DNA of 18,549 nucleotides, from positions 1 through 18,549 of the forward strand of contig CACZPT010000008.1 of the NCBI GenBank assembly GCA_902783085.1. The letters run 5' to 3'. Below are positions 6,909-13,682 of the stretch, one piece after another. The stretch's first letter is position 1. Every line of letters starts with the position of its first letter. The stretch is from an uncultured Methanobrevibacter sp. (GTDB taxonomy: Archaea; Methanobacteriota; Methanobacteria; Methanobacteriales; Methanobacteriaceae). The position numbers and the translations under genes were made by a program. Below the pieces are notes generated by a model. The model was not told where the DNA came from, did not search any database, and saw only the letters and a list, made by a program, of their open reading frames with translations.

Positions 6909-8396
6909 ATTAACAACTTTTATAGTATTCATAGTCCATTTAGATGAATATGTTCCATCATCCGTCATTCCAATGTAGGAGAGGTAGTCTCCAGCAGGAA
7001 CGTTTAATGCAAATTTAACAACACCATTTTGGTTCGGATAAGCTCCCCAACCAGTATCATTAAAGTAGATAATACCCATATGATTACCGGTAACAGGCAA
7101 ACCGGTTGTATGTTGTGTTAAGGTGAAGTTAAAGATTCCTCCAACTTTAACAGTTGTTGGTCCTAATTGAATGTCTGGAGTAATTCTTACTTTAATAAGA
7201 TTTGAAATTGTACATCCTTCAAAACCGGCAGTAATAACATAATCTCCAGGGTCTAAATTAATAGTTAAACCAGCAGTACCATTAGAATCTGTTTTCCTAG
7301 TATATAAAACACCATTAATATTAAATGTAACATCTTCATCAGTAGCTAATGTTCCATTACCATAATAAGCGGTAACTTGGTATTTTTCATTATTATGATA
7401 TTCAATAGAAACATTTCCACCACTTTGAGAATTTTTAAGAACAAGTTTGTTTAAAACAGTTACAGTATTAGAATATTGTTCATTATTAACAGGATTAATA
7501 ACTGTTAATGTGTATGTATTTGGATCTAAGTTAATATTTAATCTTGCAGTACCATTAACAATAGGTCGACTGTAAAATACACCATTAATATTAAAAGTAA
7601 CATTTACTCCATTTAAAGGATTACCAGCACCATCTACTAAATTGGCGAAGTATTGTGTTCCATTTTTATAATACTTAGTAATATTATTTCCAGAAATAGT
7701 GGATAAAACAATTATGACATTAGAAATTTTTTCTCCATTTAAAGGATTTTCAGAAGTGATAGTATAATTACCCGGCGGAAGATTAATATTTAATCTTCCA
7801 GTACCGTTAACAACATTTCTTTCATAAATTGCACCATTAATATTAAATTCAACCTTTCCTGATACTGGACGACCTTGTCCGTCAACAACATTTACATAAA
7901 ATTGAGTTCCATTTTTATAATACTTAGTAATATCTTGTCCAGAAATGGTAGATAAAACTGTTACTTTATTAACTACACTTTCTCCAGTAGCTGGATTAGT
8001 AGCCGTTAAATTATAAACACCAGGATTTAAATTAATAGAAAATTGTACCATACCTTTCCCATCAGTAGTTCTAATATAATCTTGACCATTGATTGAAAGT
8101 GTAACATTAGTGTTAGCTAATGGAGTTTGATTAGTGTTTAAAAAAATTGCTTCATATTTACTAGCATTTTTATAATACTTAGTTAAATCACTGGAAATAA
8201 TAGAAGATCCATTTGAAGAAGATTCATCAACAGATACTTGATTAATATCATTAGAAATTGAAAGTACTGTATTTCCTTGAGTATCTGAATCAACATCATT
8301 AGATATAACAGTATTATTACCTTCAGCACTTACAGCTGAAATAGACATTAAAATAAAAATAATTAATACAAATAAAATAATCTTATTAAATTTCAT
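6906..8396 (-). CDS. Secreted adhesin-like protein with tandem Ig-like repeats
   Basis: A 496-residue exported protein. The N-terminus is a classical signal peptide: Lys residues, a hydrophobic core of ~16 residues, and AVSA at 21-24 as cleavage site. After a Ser/Asn/Asp-rich linker come three repeats of ~83-85 residues opening with DLTKYYKN (70), DITKYYKN (155) and NITKYYKN (238). A fourth diverged repeat starts near 328. Each repeat carries an NGxxY strand and a (D/P)PGxY strand, as in bacterial Ig-like/carboxypeptidase-regulatory-like folds. The C-terminal ~90 residues (405-496) are a different beta-rich module. N-x-S/T sites are abundant, suggesting N-glycosylation. There is no C-terminal membrane helix, and I see no pseudomurein-binding repeat, so attachment is unclear. 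Adhesin-like proteins of this kind are abundant in gut Methanobrevibacter. Confidence 0.85.
   Translation of the reverse strand: MKFNKIILFVLIIFILMSISAVSAEGNNTVISNDVDSDTQGNTVLSISNDINQVSVDESSSNGSSIISSDLTKYYKNASKYEAIFLNTNQTPLANTNVTLSINGQDYIRTTDGKGMVQFSINLNPGVYNLTATNPATGESVVNKVTVLSTISGQDITKYYKNGTQFYVNVVDGQGRPVSGKVEFNINGAIYERNVVNGTGRLNINLPPGNYTITSENPLNGEKISNVIIVLSTISGNNITKYYKNGTQYFANLVDGAGNPLNGVNVTFNINGVFYSRPIVNGTARLNINLDPNTYTLTVINPVNNEQYSNTVTVLNKLVLKNSQSGGNVSIEYHNNEKYQVTAYYGNGTLATDEDVTFNINGVLYTRKTDSNGTAGLTINLDPGDYVITAGFEGCTISNLIKVRITPDIQLGPTTVKVGGIFNFTLTQHTTGLPVTGNHMGIIYFNDTGWGAYPNQNGVVKFALNVPAGDYLSYIGMTDDGTYSSKWTMNTIKVVN
7449..8189 (-). repeat. Tandem ~250-base coding repeats of the adhesin gene
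   Basis: Three in-frame repeat units encode the KYYKN-type modules. An identical 28-base segment occurs at 7657-7684 and 7906-7933, 249 bases (83 codons) apart, and a diverged third copy lies near 8165-8187. Such near-identical stretches make expansion or contraction by recombination possible. Confidence 0.75.
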
Positions 8397-8474
8397 TAAT
8401 ATCCCAACTATAATCTATTATATTAAATAAAATGTAATGAAAATTATACAACTCATATTATATAAATATTTAGT

Positions 8475-8939
8475 TTAAATATTATCAGAAATTCTATCTT
8501 TAATAATCTCATATAGCCTAGTATCAATACCTAAAGGGTCAGTTAAAATAATTTCACCATCAAATTCAAATTCCTCTTCATCATGGTCGTGATGATGGTG
8601 ATGATGATGTCCATGGTTATGGTCATGATGGTGATGATGTTCACCTTCATCTTTATAATCACTTTCAATTCCAAAAAGATGAGGAATATCCCTTTTTGTA
8701 TGAAGACCATGAGCTACAAAAACAGGTACAACAATTATTTTATCTAAATCATTATCTTTAGTTAATTTATTAATAGTTTCAGGGATTCCCGGTTTTCTAA
8801 TTTCCATAAATCCATATTCGATAATAGCTTGAGGAAATTCTTTTTGATACATTTCTTTATAAGCTTTAATTACTTCTTCTCCGTCATCTAATCTGCTTCC
8901 ATGACTTAAAAGTAAAATTCCTATTTTTTCATCAGACAT
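8475..8939 (-). CDS. cfbA: Sirohydrochlorin nickelochelatase/cobaltochelatase, small CbiX type, His-rich
   Basis: A single-domain CbiX-type chelatase of 154 residues that inserts Ni2+ (first step toward coenzyme F430) or Co2+ into sirohydrochlorin. Catalytic signatures: LLSHGSR with His13, and VAHGLHTKRDIP with His80 (plus His77). The homodimer forms the active site in this class. Between the chelatase core and the C-terminal FDGEI segment lies a His-rich insertion: 15 His in residues 101-119, interspersed with Asp, Asn and Gly. Similar His-rich loops occur in other methanogen CfbA proteins and probably hold or deliver metal. Start ATG is supported by GAGATG a few bases upstream. The neighbour at 9038-9934 is a duplicated paralogue in the same orientation, ~100 bases upstream. 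Since methanogens need Ni for F430, cfbA is the favoured name. Confidence 0.88.
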   Translation of the reverse strand: MSDEKIGILLLSHGSRLDDGEEVIKAYKEMYQKEFPQAIIEYGFMEIRKPGIPETINKLTKDNDLDKIIVVPVFVAHGLHTKRDIPHLFGIESDYKDEGEHHHHHDHNHGHHHHHHHDHDEEEFEFDGEIILTDPLGIDTRLYEIIKDRISDNI

Positions 8940-8975
8940 ATTAACATCTCTTAAAAAATTATTAATGAATAATCT

Positions 8976-8995
8976 ATACTTAAAAATACTTAAAG
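8976..8995. repeat. Tandem 10-base repeat upstream of cfbA
   Basis: ATACTTAAAA followed directly by ATACTTAAAG, two nearly identical 10-mers one DNA helical turn apart, 37-56 bases upstream of the cfbA start. It overlaps the likely core promoter zone. It could be a regulator site or simply part of an AT-rich promoter. Confidence 0.35.
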
Positions 8996-9037
8996 TTTCC
9001 CTAACTAAAAGGAATGGATTAAAAAAATTAATAATTC

Positions 9038-9934
9038 TTATAAAGCATTATTAACTTTTTTAACTAAAATATCAATTAAAATATCATCGGCTTTAATAGG
9101 TTCAGGATATAAAATTTCTCCATCAAAATCAACCGTTGATAAATCGTGATGATGGTGATGATGCTCACTTTCATGGTCATGATGATGGTGGTGATGAGAA
9201 GGAGCTTCTTTTAGCCCTAAAATAGTTGGAATATCGTTAGTTGTATGAACCCCCGGAGCAATAAATATTGGAACAACAATTAATCTATCAATTTCATTTT
9301 CACTAACTAAATTATCAATAGCTGTTGGAATATTAGGTTCTTCTAATTCCATAAAACCAAAAGTAGTTGGATATTCTGTATTTTTATTAAATTTATCATA
9401 TATTGCTGTTGTAAATTCCTTATTATACCTTAATCTTGAACCATGACTAACAAGCAAAACACCAGTTTTAGCATCATCATCAAGCTCAGATGTAAGCAAT
9501 ACTTCATCGATTCTTTTATTAATAAAATCTAATAAATCATCATCAGGTCCAATACATGGCAATAATTCAATTTCTCCATCAAAATCAACATCATCAGCTA
9601 TAGACAGATAATGGTCTTCAGGATAATTACCATCAGGACATCTGGGATCTACTTCAAGAGGTTCTAATCCTAAAAGTATAGGTATATCAATATTTGTATG
9701 AATTCCTGGAGCTAGAAATACTGGAAGTGCAATAATTTTATCCAAGTTTTCAACTTCATTTTTTAAATTTTCAAGTGCTCCAGCAATAGAAGGTTCAGAT
9801 ACTTTCATATACCCAATTTCTGTTGATAAAGCAGTTTTTTTAATAAATTTATCTTTAATTTCATTAAATGTAATTTCACCATAAGGTAAACTACTACCAT
9901 GACTAATAAGTATAATTCCATAATTTTTTAACAT
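9038..9934 (-). CDS. Tandemly fused two-domain CbiX-type sirohydrochlorin chelatase, His-rich
   Basis: A 298-residue fusion of two CbiX-small domains. The N half has LISHGSS (His12) and APGIHTNIDIP (His79). The C half has LVSHGSRL (His164) and APGVHTTNDIP (His230). Both halves therefore keep the metal-insertion histidines, suggesting a pseudo-dimer in one chain. Only the C half has a His-rich insertion (13 His within residues 247-263), placed exactly where the neighbouring cfbA has its own; the N half has instead a Cys/Asp/Pro-containing spacer (97-115). Substrate is probably sirohydrochlorin with Co2+ or Ni2+, possibly dividing labour with cfbA. No clear ribosome binding site precedes the ATG; a TTTAAATAAT element ~30 bases upstream suggests a nearly leaderless transcript. 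Confidence 0.87.
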   Translation of the reverse strand: MLKNYGIILISHGSSLPYGEITFNEIKDKFIKKTALSTEIGYMKVSEPSIAGALENLKNEVENLDKIIALPVFLAPGIHTNIDIPILLGLEPLEVDPRCPDGNYPEDHYLSIADDVDFDGEIELLPCIGPDDDLLDFINKRIDEVLLTSELDDDAKTGVLLVSHGSRLRYNKEFTTAIYDKFNKNTEYPTTFGFMELEEPNIPTAIDNLVSENEIDRLIVVPIFIAPGVHTTNDIPTILGLKEAPSHHHHHHDHESEHHHHHHDLSTVDFDGEILYPEPIKADDILIDILVKKVNNAL

Positions 9935-9994
9935 AATATTAATATTAAAAAATGTATTATTTAAAGGTAGTTATTAAGAAAGATAAATAAATTT

Positions 9995-10044
9995 AAAAAA
10001 AAGTAATAAAGAAAAAAGGAAAGAAAATTTACTAAAAAAACTAG
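9995..10044 (-). terminator. Oligo-T terminator region after the DUF35 gene
   Basis: Directly after the DUF35 stop, the minus strand reads several T-tracts: seven T (10040-10034), six T (10017-10012) and eight T (10002-9995), with pyrimidine-rich spacers. Multiple U-runs are a common archaeal termination signal. Confidence 0.5.
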
Positions 10045-10443
10045 TTATTTAACAACTCTAAATTTAAATCCATAAGAAATAACGCCGTCAGGACCGTCTT
10101 CAGAAATTTTTCTAAATACCATCTCAACAGGATTGCCAATTTCAATATCATCAACATCACAATCAACAAGTTGTGAAGTTAATTTAGCCCCTTCTTCTAA
10201 TTCAATAACAGCAACAGCATAAGGTGCCATTTTTTTAAAATCATCTGAAGCAGATCTGATTATTGAAAAAGTATGAATTTTACCTTTTCCGGAAAATTGG
10301 AATGGTTCAAGATTTCCTTTTCTTCTACAATTAGGACAAACTACACGAGCTGGGAAAAATACATCACCACATTTACTACATTTTGAACCAACAAGATTGT
10401 ATCTTTGTTGTATATGACGCCACATTCTAACAGTATCTGACAT
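10045..10443 (-). CDS. Zn-ribbon OB-fold protein (DUF35 family)
   Basis: A 132-residue protein with an N-terminal helix, a zinc ribbon (Cys22, Cys25, Cys36, Cys39 as CX2C-X10-CX2C with PARVVCP) and an OB-fold (~45-125, including GKGKIHTFSII and the PYAVAVIELEEGAKL strand). This is the rubredoxin-ribbon plus OB arrangement of DUF35. In archaea DUF35 proteins bridge acetoacetyl-CoA thiolase and HMG-CoA synthase in one complex at the head of the mevalonate pathway, and are usually encoded beside those genes. Here the neighbours are a chelatase and a divergent pilin-like operon, so it is transcribed alone from its own strong promoter. Start fixed by GGAGGAT four bases upstream of ATG. Confidence 0.88.
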   Translation of the reverse strand: MSDTVRMWRHIQQRYNLVGSKCSKCGDVFFPARVVCPNCRRKGNLEPFQFSGKGKIHTFSIIRSASDDFKKMAPYAVAVIELEEGAKLTSQLVDCDVDDIEIGNPVEMVFRKISEDGPDGVISYGFKFRVVK

Positions 10444-10447
10444 ATAA

Positions 10448-10454
10448 ATCCTCC
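10448..10454 (-). promoter_or_regulatory. Strong Shine-Dalgarno GGAGGAT for the DUF35 gene
   Basis: GGAGGAT on the minus strand is the best match to the anti-Shine-Dalgarno sequence in the window and sits four bases before the ATG ending at 10443. It implies efficient translation. Confidence 0.75.
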
Positions 10455-10472
10455 AAATCTTAAAATTTTTTT

Positions 10473-10486
10473 AACTATTAATAGTT
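10473..10486. promoter_or_regulatory. 14-base perfect palindrome at the predicted DUF35 transcription start
   Basis: AACTATTAATAGTT is its own reverse complement. It lies ~13-26 bases downstream of the TATA box, that is, over the expected initiation site. Position fits a repressor operator; the AT-rich composition means chance palindromes of this size are expected elsewhere. Confidence 0.35.
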
Positions 10487-10498
10487 TTAATTACATCA

Positions 10499-10511
10499 TA
10501 TATAAACTTTG
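10499..10511 (-). promoter_or_regulatory. BRE/TATA promoter of the DUF35 gene
   Basis: Minus strand CAAAGTTTATATA (fwd 10499-10511) is a close match to the archaeal BRE plus TATA consensus. Initiation ~25 bases downstream would fall near 10478, leaving a ~35-base leader containing the GGAGGAT site. Confidence 0.7.
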
Positions 10512-10573
10512 AAAAAAATCACACTGTCGCAGTTCAAAAATAATTATCTTAAATACAATTCTAATTTTAATTG

Positions 10574-11512
10574 ATGTATAATTCGAAAATTGATAATAAA
10601 GGAAATATAATAACAGGAACAACGGCTATTTTAATTATAGCTGTTATTTTAATAGTAATATTTGCCGTAAATAGCTTAAATTACATTGAAAGTGAAAATA
10701 CTAAAACAATAGAAGGAGAAAATTTTAAAAATATTATTGATGACTATGATAGAAATATAGAAGTTCTTGGAAGAGAATCTATTGATTCAATGACAAAAAA
10801 AGTATATGATGGCCATATTATATTAAACAGCAGAAAAGAAGTTAAAAAAGCATTAGAAAAAGAATTGAACAAAAAGAATGAAGAATATAAGAAAAAATAT
10901 GACATAGATATTGAATCGGAAGTCCTATCTGTAGAAAGTTCAAGCAGCCCATGGAAAGTAGAATTCAAAGTTCATATAATAGCTAATAAAGGAGATAATT
11001 CATTTAATAAAATATTAGTGCGTAATTCATCGATTGAAGGGCTAAAAGATCCTTTACCATATTCCATATTACATGCATTTAGTGGAATTGGATATGAAGG
11101 AGATACAATCTATTATATAAAAAGACTGTATGCATATTTATTTTTCCATAATGTTGATGCATCTGAGACTTATTTTTCAGCTACATCACCATTATATATT
11201 AAAAAATGTCCATACGATCCATATATCCATCATGGAGATGGAAATACATTAGATAACTGTTTAAAAAATGGTTATTTCCATGAAAGTTCAGACGGTAGTT
11301 GTTATTTATGTAGATTAGAAAGAAAAGGTGTTTGTCCTCACTATGGTCTAGAAACATTTATTCATCCTCATTTTCCAGGGCAGAATGATACGGTATCATG
11401 CGTAGATCATGTTGTTTTTCATGACAGGTATAACGGTAAAAGATTAAATCCCCTAAATCCAAACAGTTTGATTTTAGATGATGCGCACAAGAAAAAATAT
11501 GGGTTGATGTGA
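10574..11512 (+). CDS. Uncharacterised membrane-anchored pilin-like protein with Cys/His-rich C-terminus
   Basis: Not a family I can name with certainty. The 312-residue protein (ATG 10574; a TTG directly before it could also serve) starts with NKG followed by a hydrophobic helix (~12-34), like an archaeal class III/type IV pilin signal with cleavage after Gly10. A charged, partly coiled-coil segment follows (~45-110), then a beta-rich part containing SIEGLKDPLPYS (153-164). The C-terminal third has six Cys (212, 229, 243, 246, 254, 276) and at least nine His, including KCPYDPYIHHGDG and CYLCRLERKGVCPHYG. These could form disulfides or bind metal outside the cell. It ends one base before the next gene's ATG (TGA then ATG), so the pair is an operon. 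Function unknown; I infer a minor pilin or surface complex subunit. Confidence 0.7.
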   Translation: MYNSKIDNKGNIITGTTAILIIAVILIVIFAVNSLNYIESENTKTIEGENFKNIIDDYDRNIEVLGRESIDSMTKKVYDGHIILNSRKEVKKALEKELNKKNEEYKKKYDIDIESEVLSVESSSSPWKVEFKVHIIANKGDNSFNKILVRNSSIEGLKDPLPYSILHAFSGIGYEGDTIYYIKRLYAYLFFHNVDASETYFSATSPLYIKKCPYDPYIHHGDGNTLDNCLKNGYFHESSDGSCYLCRLERKGVCPHYGLETFIHPHFPGQNDTVSCVDHVVFHDRYNGKRLNPLNPNSLILDDAHKKKYGLM

Positions 11513-12379
11513 ATGGATAATCATGCAAATAATACACTTGAAATACTGGTGGTAGGCCTTATAATTATTTTAATTTTGGGTTTAATCACTTATACTTCAG
11601 AAACAGTAGAAGAAATACTTTCTAAAAATATAGAAAACGAAAATATTGAAGAAATATTAACGCAAACATGTGAATATTTAATAAATAATCCTGGAAATCC
11701 AATTAATTGGGAAGATTATAAAAGTAAACGAGTTGGACTTGCAATTGTAAACAAAGATGAAAATATAATACCAAATAGCGTGTCATATTTTAAATTTAAA
11801 GAATTAGGAAGGGATTATGAAAGACTTGTAACAAAGAAAATATTCGACTCGAAATTTAAATCATCAATGGAATTAATCCCTCAAGACACATCAATTTCAA
11901 GTGTAAAAATTGGATGTGAGGAAAATGCAAATAACATATACAGTATATCAAGACTTGTTAAATGTGATTTTTTCAAAAAATTCGTGCTAATAGACTTTTT
12001 AAATGATGAAGGAAAATGTAATCATAACCATAAGAACTACTGTTGCGGTTATTTTAAAATATATAAAAGCGATTTAAAAAAGATGGATTATTACCTAATA
12101 CTTGATGAGAAAGAAAAAAACAATGTAAAATGGAGCCTTGATTCGACATTATATAAAAAAAATTTACAAAATACGGCTACAAATACAAACATTTATCTAA
12201 ACAATGAAATAGCAAGTAACTTCGCTGAAGAATCAAGTTCTATAATATTTCTGCATCTCAATAAAAAAAACACTAATGCTGTTTTAGTTGGAGTTTATAA
12301 GGATTTTGATAAAAATAAATTAATCTATGAATATTTCACAACACAACCTTGTGAGTTTGTAATAAAAGCATGGAATTAA
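11513..12379 (+). CDS. Uncharacterised pilin-like membrane-anchored protein, partner of the preceding gene
   Basis: A 288-residue protein with a short polar N-terminus (MDNHANNTLE) and one hydrophobic helix (~10-27), then an extracytoplasmic domain. The helix beginning with TLEILVVGL resembles the N-terminal helix of archaeal pilins. Residues 51-68, QTCEYLINNPGNPINWED, followed by RVGLAIVNKDE, resemble a recurring motif (pro-gly-x-pro-x-asn-trp then GLA) that I associate with archaeal pilin-like proteins. Cys residues at 53, 135, 151, 169, 177 and 178, with CNHNHKNYCC at 169-178, suggest disulfide or metal sites. The start codon abuts the stop of the upstream gene. Its stop shares four bases with the stop of the convergent mgtE. 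No ATPase, prepilin peptidase or platform protein is in the window, so the pilin idea is inference. Confidence 0.68.
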   Translation: MDNHANNTLEILVVGLIIILILGLITYTSETVEEILSKNIENENIEEILTQTCEYLINNPGNPINWEDYKSKRVGLAIVNKDENIIPNSVSYFKFKELGRDYERLVTKKIFDSKFKSSMELIPQDTSISSVKIGCEENANNIYSISRLVKCDFFKKFVLIDFLNDEGKCNHNHKNYCCGYFKIYKSDLKKMDYYLILDEKEKNNVKWSLDSTLYKKNLQNTATNTNIYLNNEIASNFAEESSSIIFLHLNKKNTNAVLVGVYKDFDKNKLIYEYFTTQPCEFVIKAWN

Positions 12380-13635
12380 ATTAAAGAACCTAATATTAAT
12401 AATGATATTATAATTAATGTTAAACTTGAAACAGAATCTGTTAAACTAGTTGAAATTGGAATAACAATATTATCAGGGTCTAAATCTCTATTATAAGATG
12501 TAATAGAAATATAATAAACAACAAAAATCATTATTGAAACTAAAATAAGACCAGATATTACTGAAATTAATAAAATATTAATATATCCAACACCTACTAA
12601 ACCTAAAATAACAGTTGCATTTTCCGCAATAAAACCGATGAAAGGGAATAAAATAATTGCAAAAATATATGAAACAATGAAATTATCAATAGTATTTGAA
12701 GTAGGTTTCTTTAACGGCTCAATTATACCATAATGAAGTCCAGATGATAATCTAGCCCCTAAAATACTTACTAAACTACCACTACATCCAGAGAATAATG
12801 GTAATAATGTAAGTAATGAAGGATTAGTAAGTAAGGTTTCAATAGAGCTATTTAAAATTCCTCCAGCTGAAACTCCTAAAAAGGAACATAAAAATAGAAC
12901 TGGAATTGACTGATAAATAATAGTTTTTGACTCATCAGACATTTTAATTGAGTAAATAAAAGCCAAAATAATAGCTATTATCATAACAACAAAAATAACA
13001 TTTTTTAACAGGAAATTATAATTAATAAATGTTAAAATAATTGTTGACAAAATAATCGCAGGTAAAGTAAATAAATCTCCAACAGCAGCAATAATTGGTG
13101 TCGTTATATTATCAGGATCCCAACCATGTTTAAAACTCTTAAATGAAATAAACATAGTAATTGGAAGCATTATAATGTTTGAAATGATTCCGGCAATGAC
13201 ACTAATAAATGTAATATCAACTAGGGAAATAGAATCAAAATTCAAAATAATACAGAAAATTTTAGCAACAATAGCTAAAAATATTGATAAAACAAGTGTT
13301 AAAACAAAAGCAGAAAAAATATTATTATATAATTGCTCAGATTTTTCAAATTTAGGAGAAATCATACCAATATGTAAATTAGTAGATAATCTAGATGCAA
13401 AAGATCCAAAAATATTTCCTCTCATTCCAATAGCGCCAGGTATAATAACTAATAATCCTGGAAAAGATTTAAGGAAAAAAGTCATGTTTCCTAACACTAT
13501 TCCTGCAAATAAATCTCCAACAGCGCAAATAAAAAGAGCAATAAGTCCTTCTTTTATAATATAATCATTGTTTTTGTAAAATTTTGAAAACGAAGGTAGT
13601 GTAGTGCGAATCCTCTTCTTTGGATTTACTTTCAT
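12376..13635 (-). CDS. MgtE/SLC41-type divalent cation transporter, two membrane repeats, no cytosolic domains
   Basis: Start taken at ATG 13635 (419 residues) because GTGAT lies four bases upstream; a GTG at 13644 would add MIC. About ten membrane helices are arranged as two homologous halves. The first contains PGAIGMRGNIFGS (~66-78) and GWDPDNITTP (171-180); the second contains a SGCSGSLVSILGARLSSG segment and RDLDPDNIVIP near the C-terminus. The repeated (D/W)xDPDN motif and the glycine-rich helix are the MgtE membrane-domain signature. Bacterial MgtE has one such domain plus cytosolic N and CBS gating domains, absent here; the fused pair resembles eukaryotic SLC41. Cargo is probably Mg2+, with Co2+ possible. 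It follows a PhoU/TrkA_C gene after 47 bases, which may supply regulation. Its stop overlaps that of the convergent pilin-like gene. Confidence 0.87.
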   Translation of the reverse strand: MKVNPKKRIRTTLPSFSKFYKNNDYIIKEGLIALFICAVGDLFAGIVLGNMTFFLKSFPGLLVIIPGAIGMRGNIFGSFASRLSTNLHIGMISPKFEKSEQLYNNIFSAFVLTLVLSIFLAIVAKIFCIILNFDSISLVDITFISVIAGIISNIIMLPITMFISFKSFKHGWDPDNITTPIIAAVGDLFTLPAIILSTIILTFINYNFLLKNVIFVVMIIAIILAFIYSIKMSDESKTIIYQSIPVLFLCSFLGVSAGGILNSSIETLLTNPSLLTLLPLFSGCSGSLVSILGARLSSGLHYGIIEPLKKPTSNTIDNFIVSYIFAIILFPFIGFIAENATVILGLVGVGYINILLISVISGLILVSIMIFVVYYISITSYNRDLDPDNIVIPISTSLTDSVSSLTLIIISLLILGSLI

Positions 13636-13639
13636 GCAT

Positions 13640-13644
13640 ATCAC
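13640..13644 (-). promoter_or_regulatory. GTGAT ribosome binding site deciding the mgtE start
   Basis: Minus-strand GTGAT, preceded by a run of six G, stands four bases before ATG 13635. The GTG of this element could be mistaken for the start codon; the same GTGAT-to-ATG spacing recurs before the ubiD and aldolase genes. Confidence 0.55.
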
Positions 13645-13682
13645 AACCCCCCTTCATATTATCACATCAAACAAAAAAAATA

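Noticed and set aside
8465..8483. AATATTTA-GTT-TAAATATT inverted repeat over the cfbA stop
   Set aside because: All A/T stem with no following T-run; such hairpins are expected by chance in this composition.
8577..8640. GATGGT-rich short repeats as a possible CRISPR or microsatellite locus
   Set aside because: They are the His codons of the chelatase insertion read in frame, without spacers or repeat-spacer periodicity.
10571..10573. TTG as the start of the first pilin-like gene
   Set aside because: It adds one residue before an ATG; the ATG at 10574 is the simpler choice, though the two cannot be told apart from sequence.
13175..13564. 129-codon plus-strand open frame inside mgtE
   Set aside because: Antisense shadow of a transporter with clear MgtE motifs; no start signal or recognisable domain.
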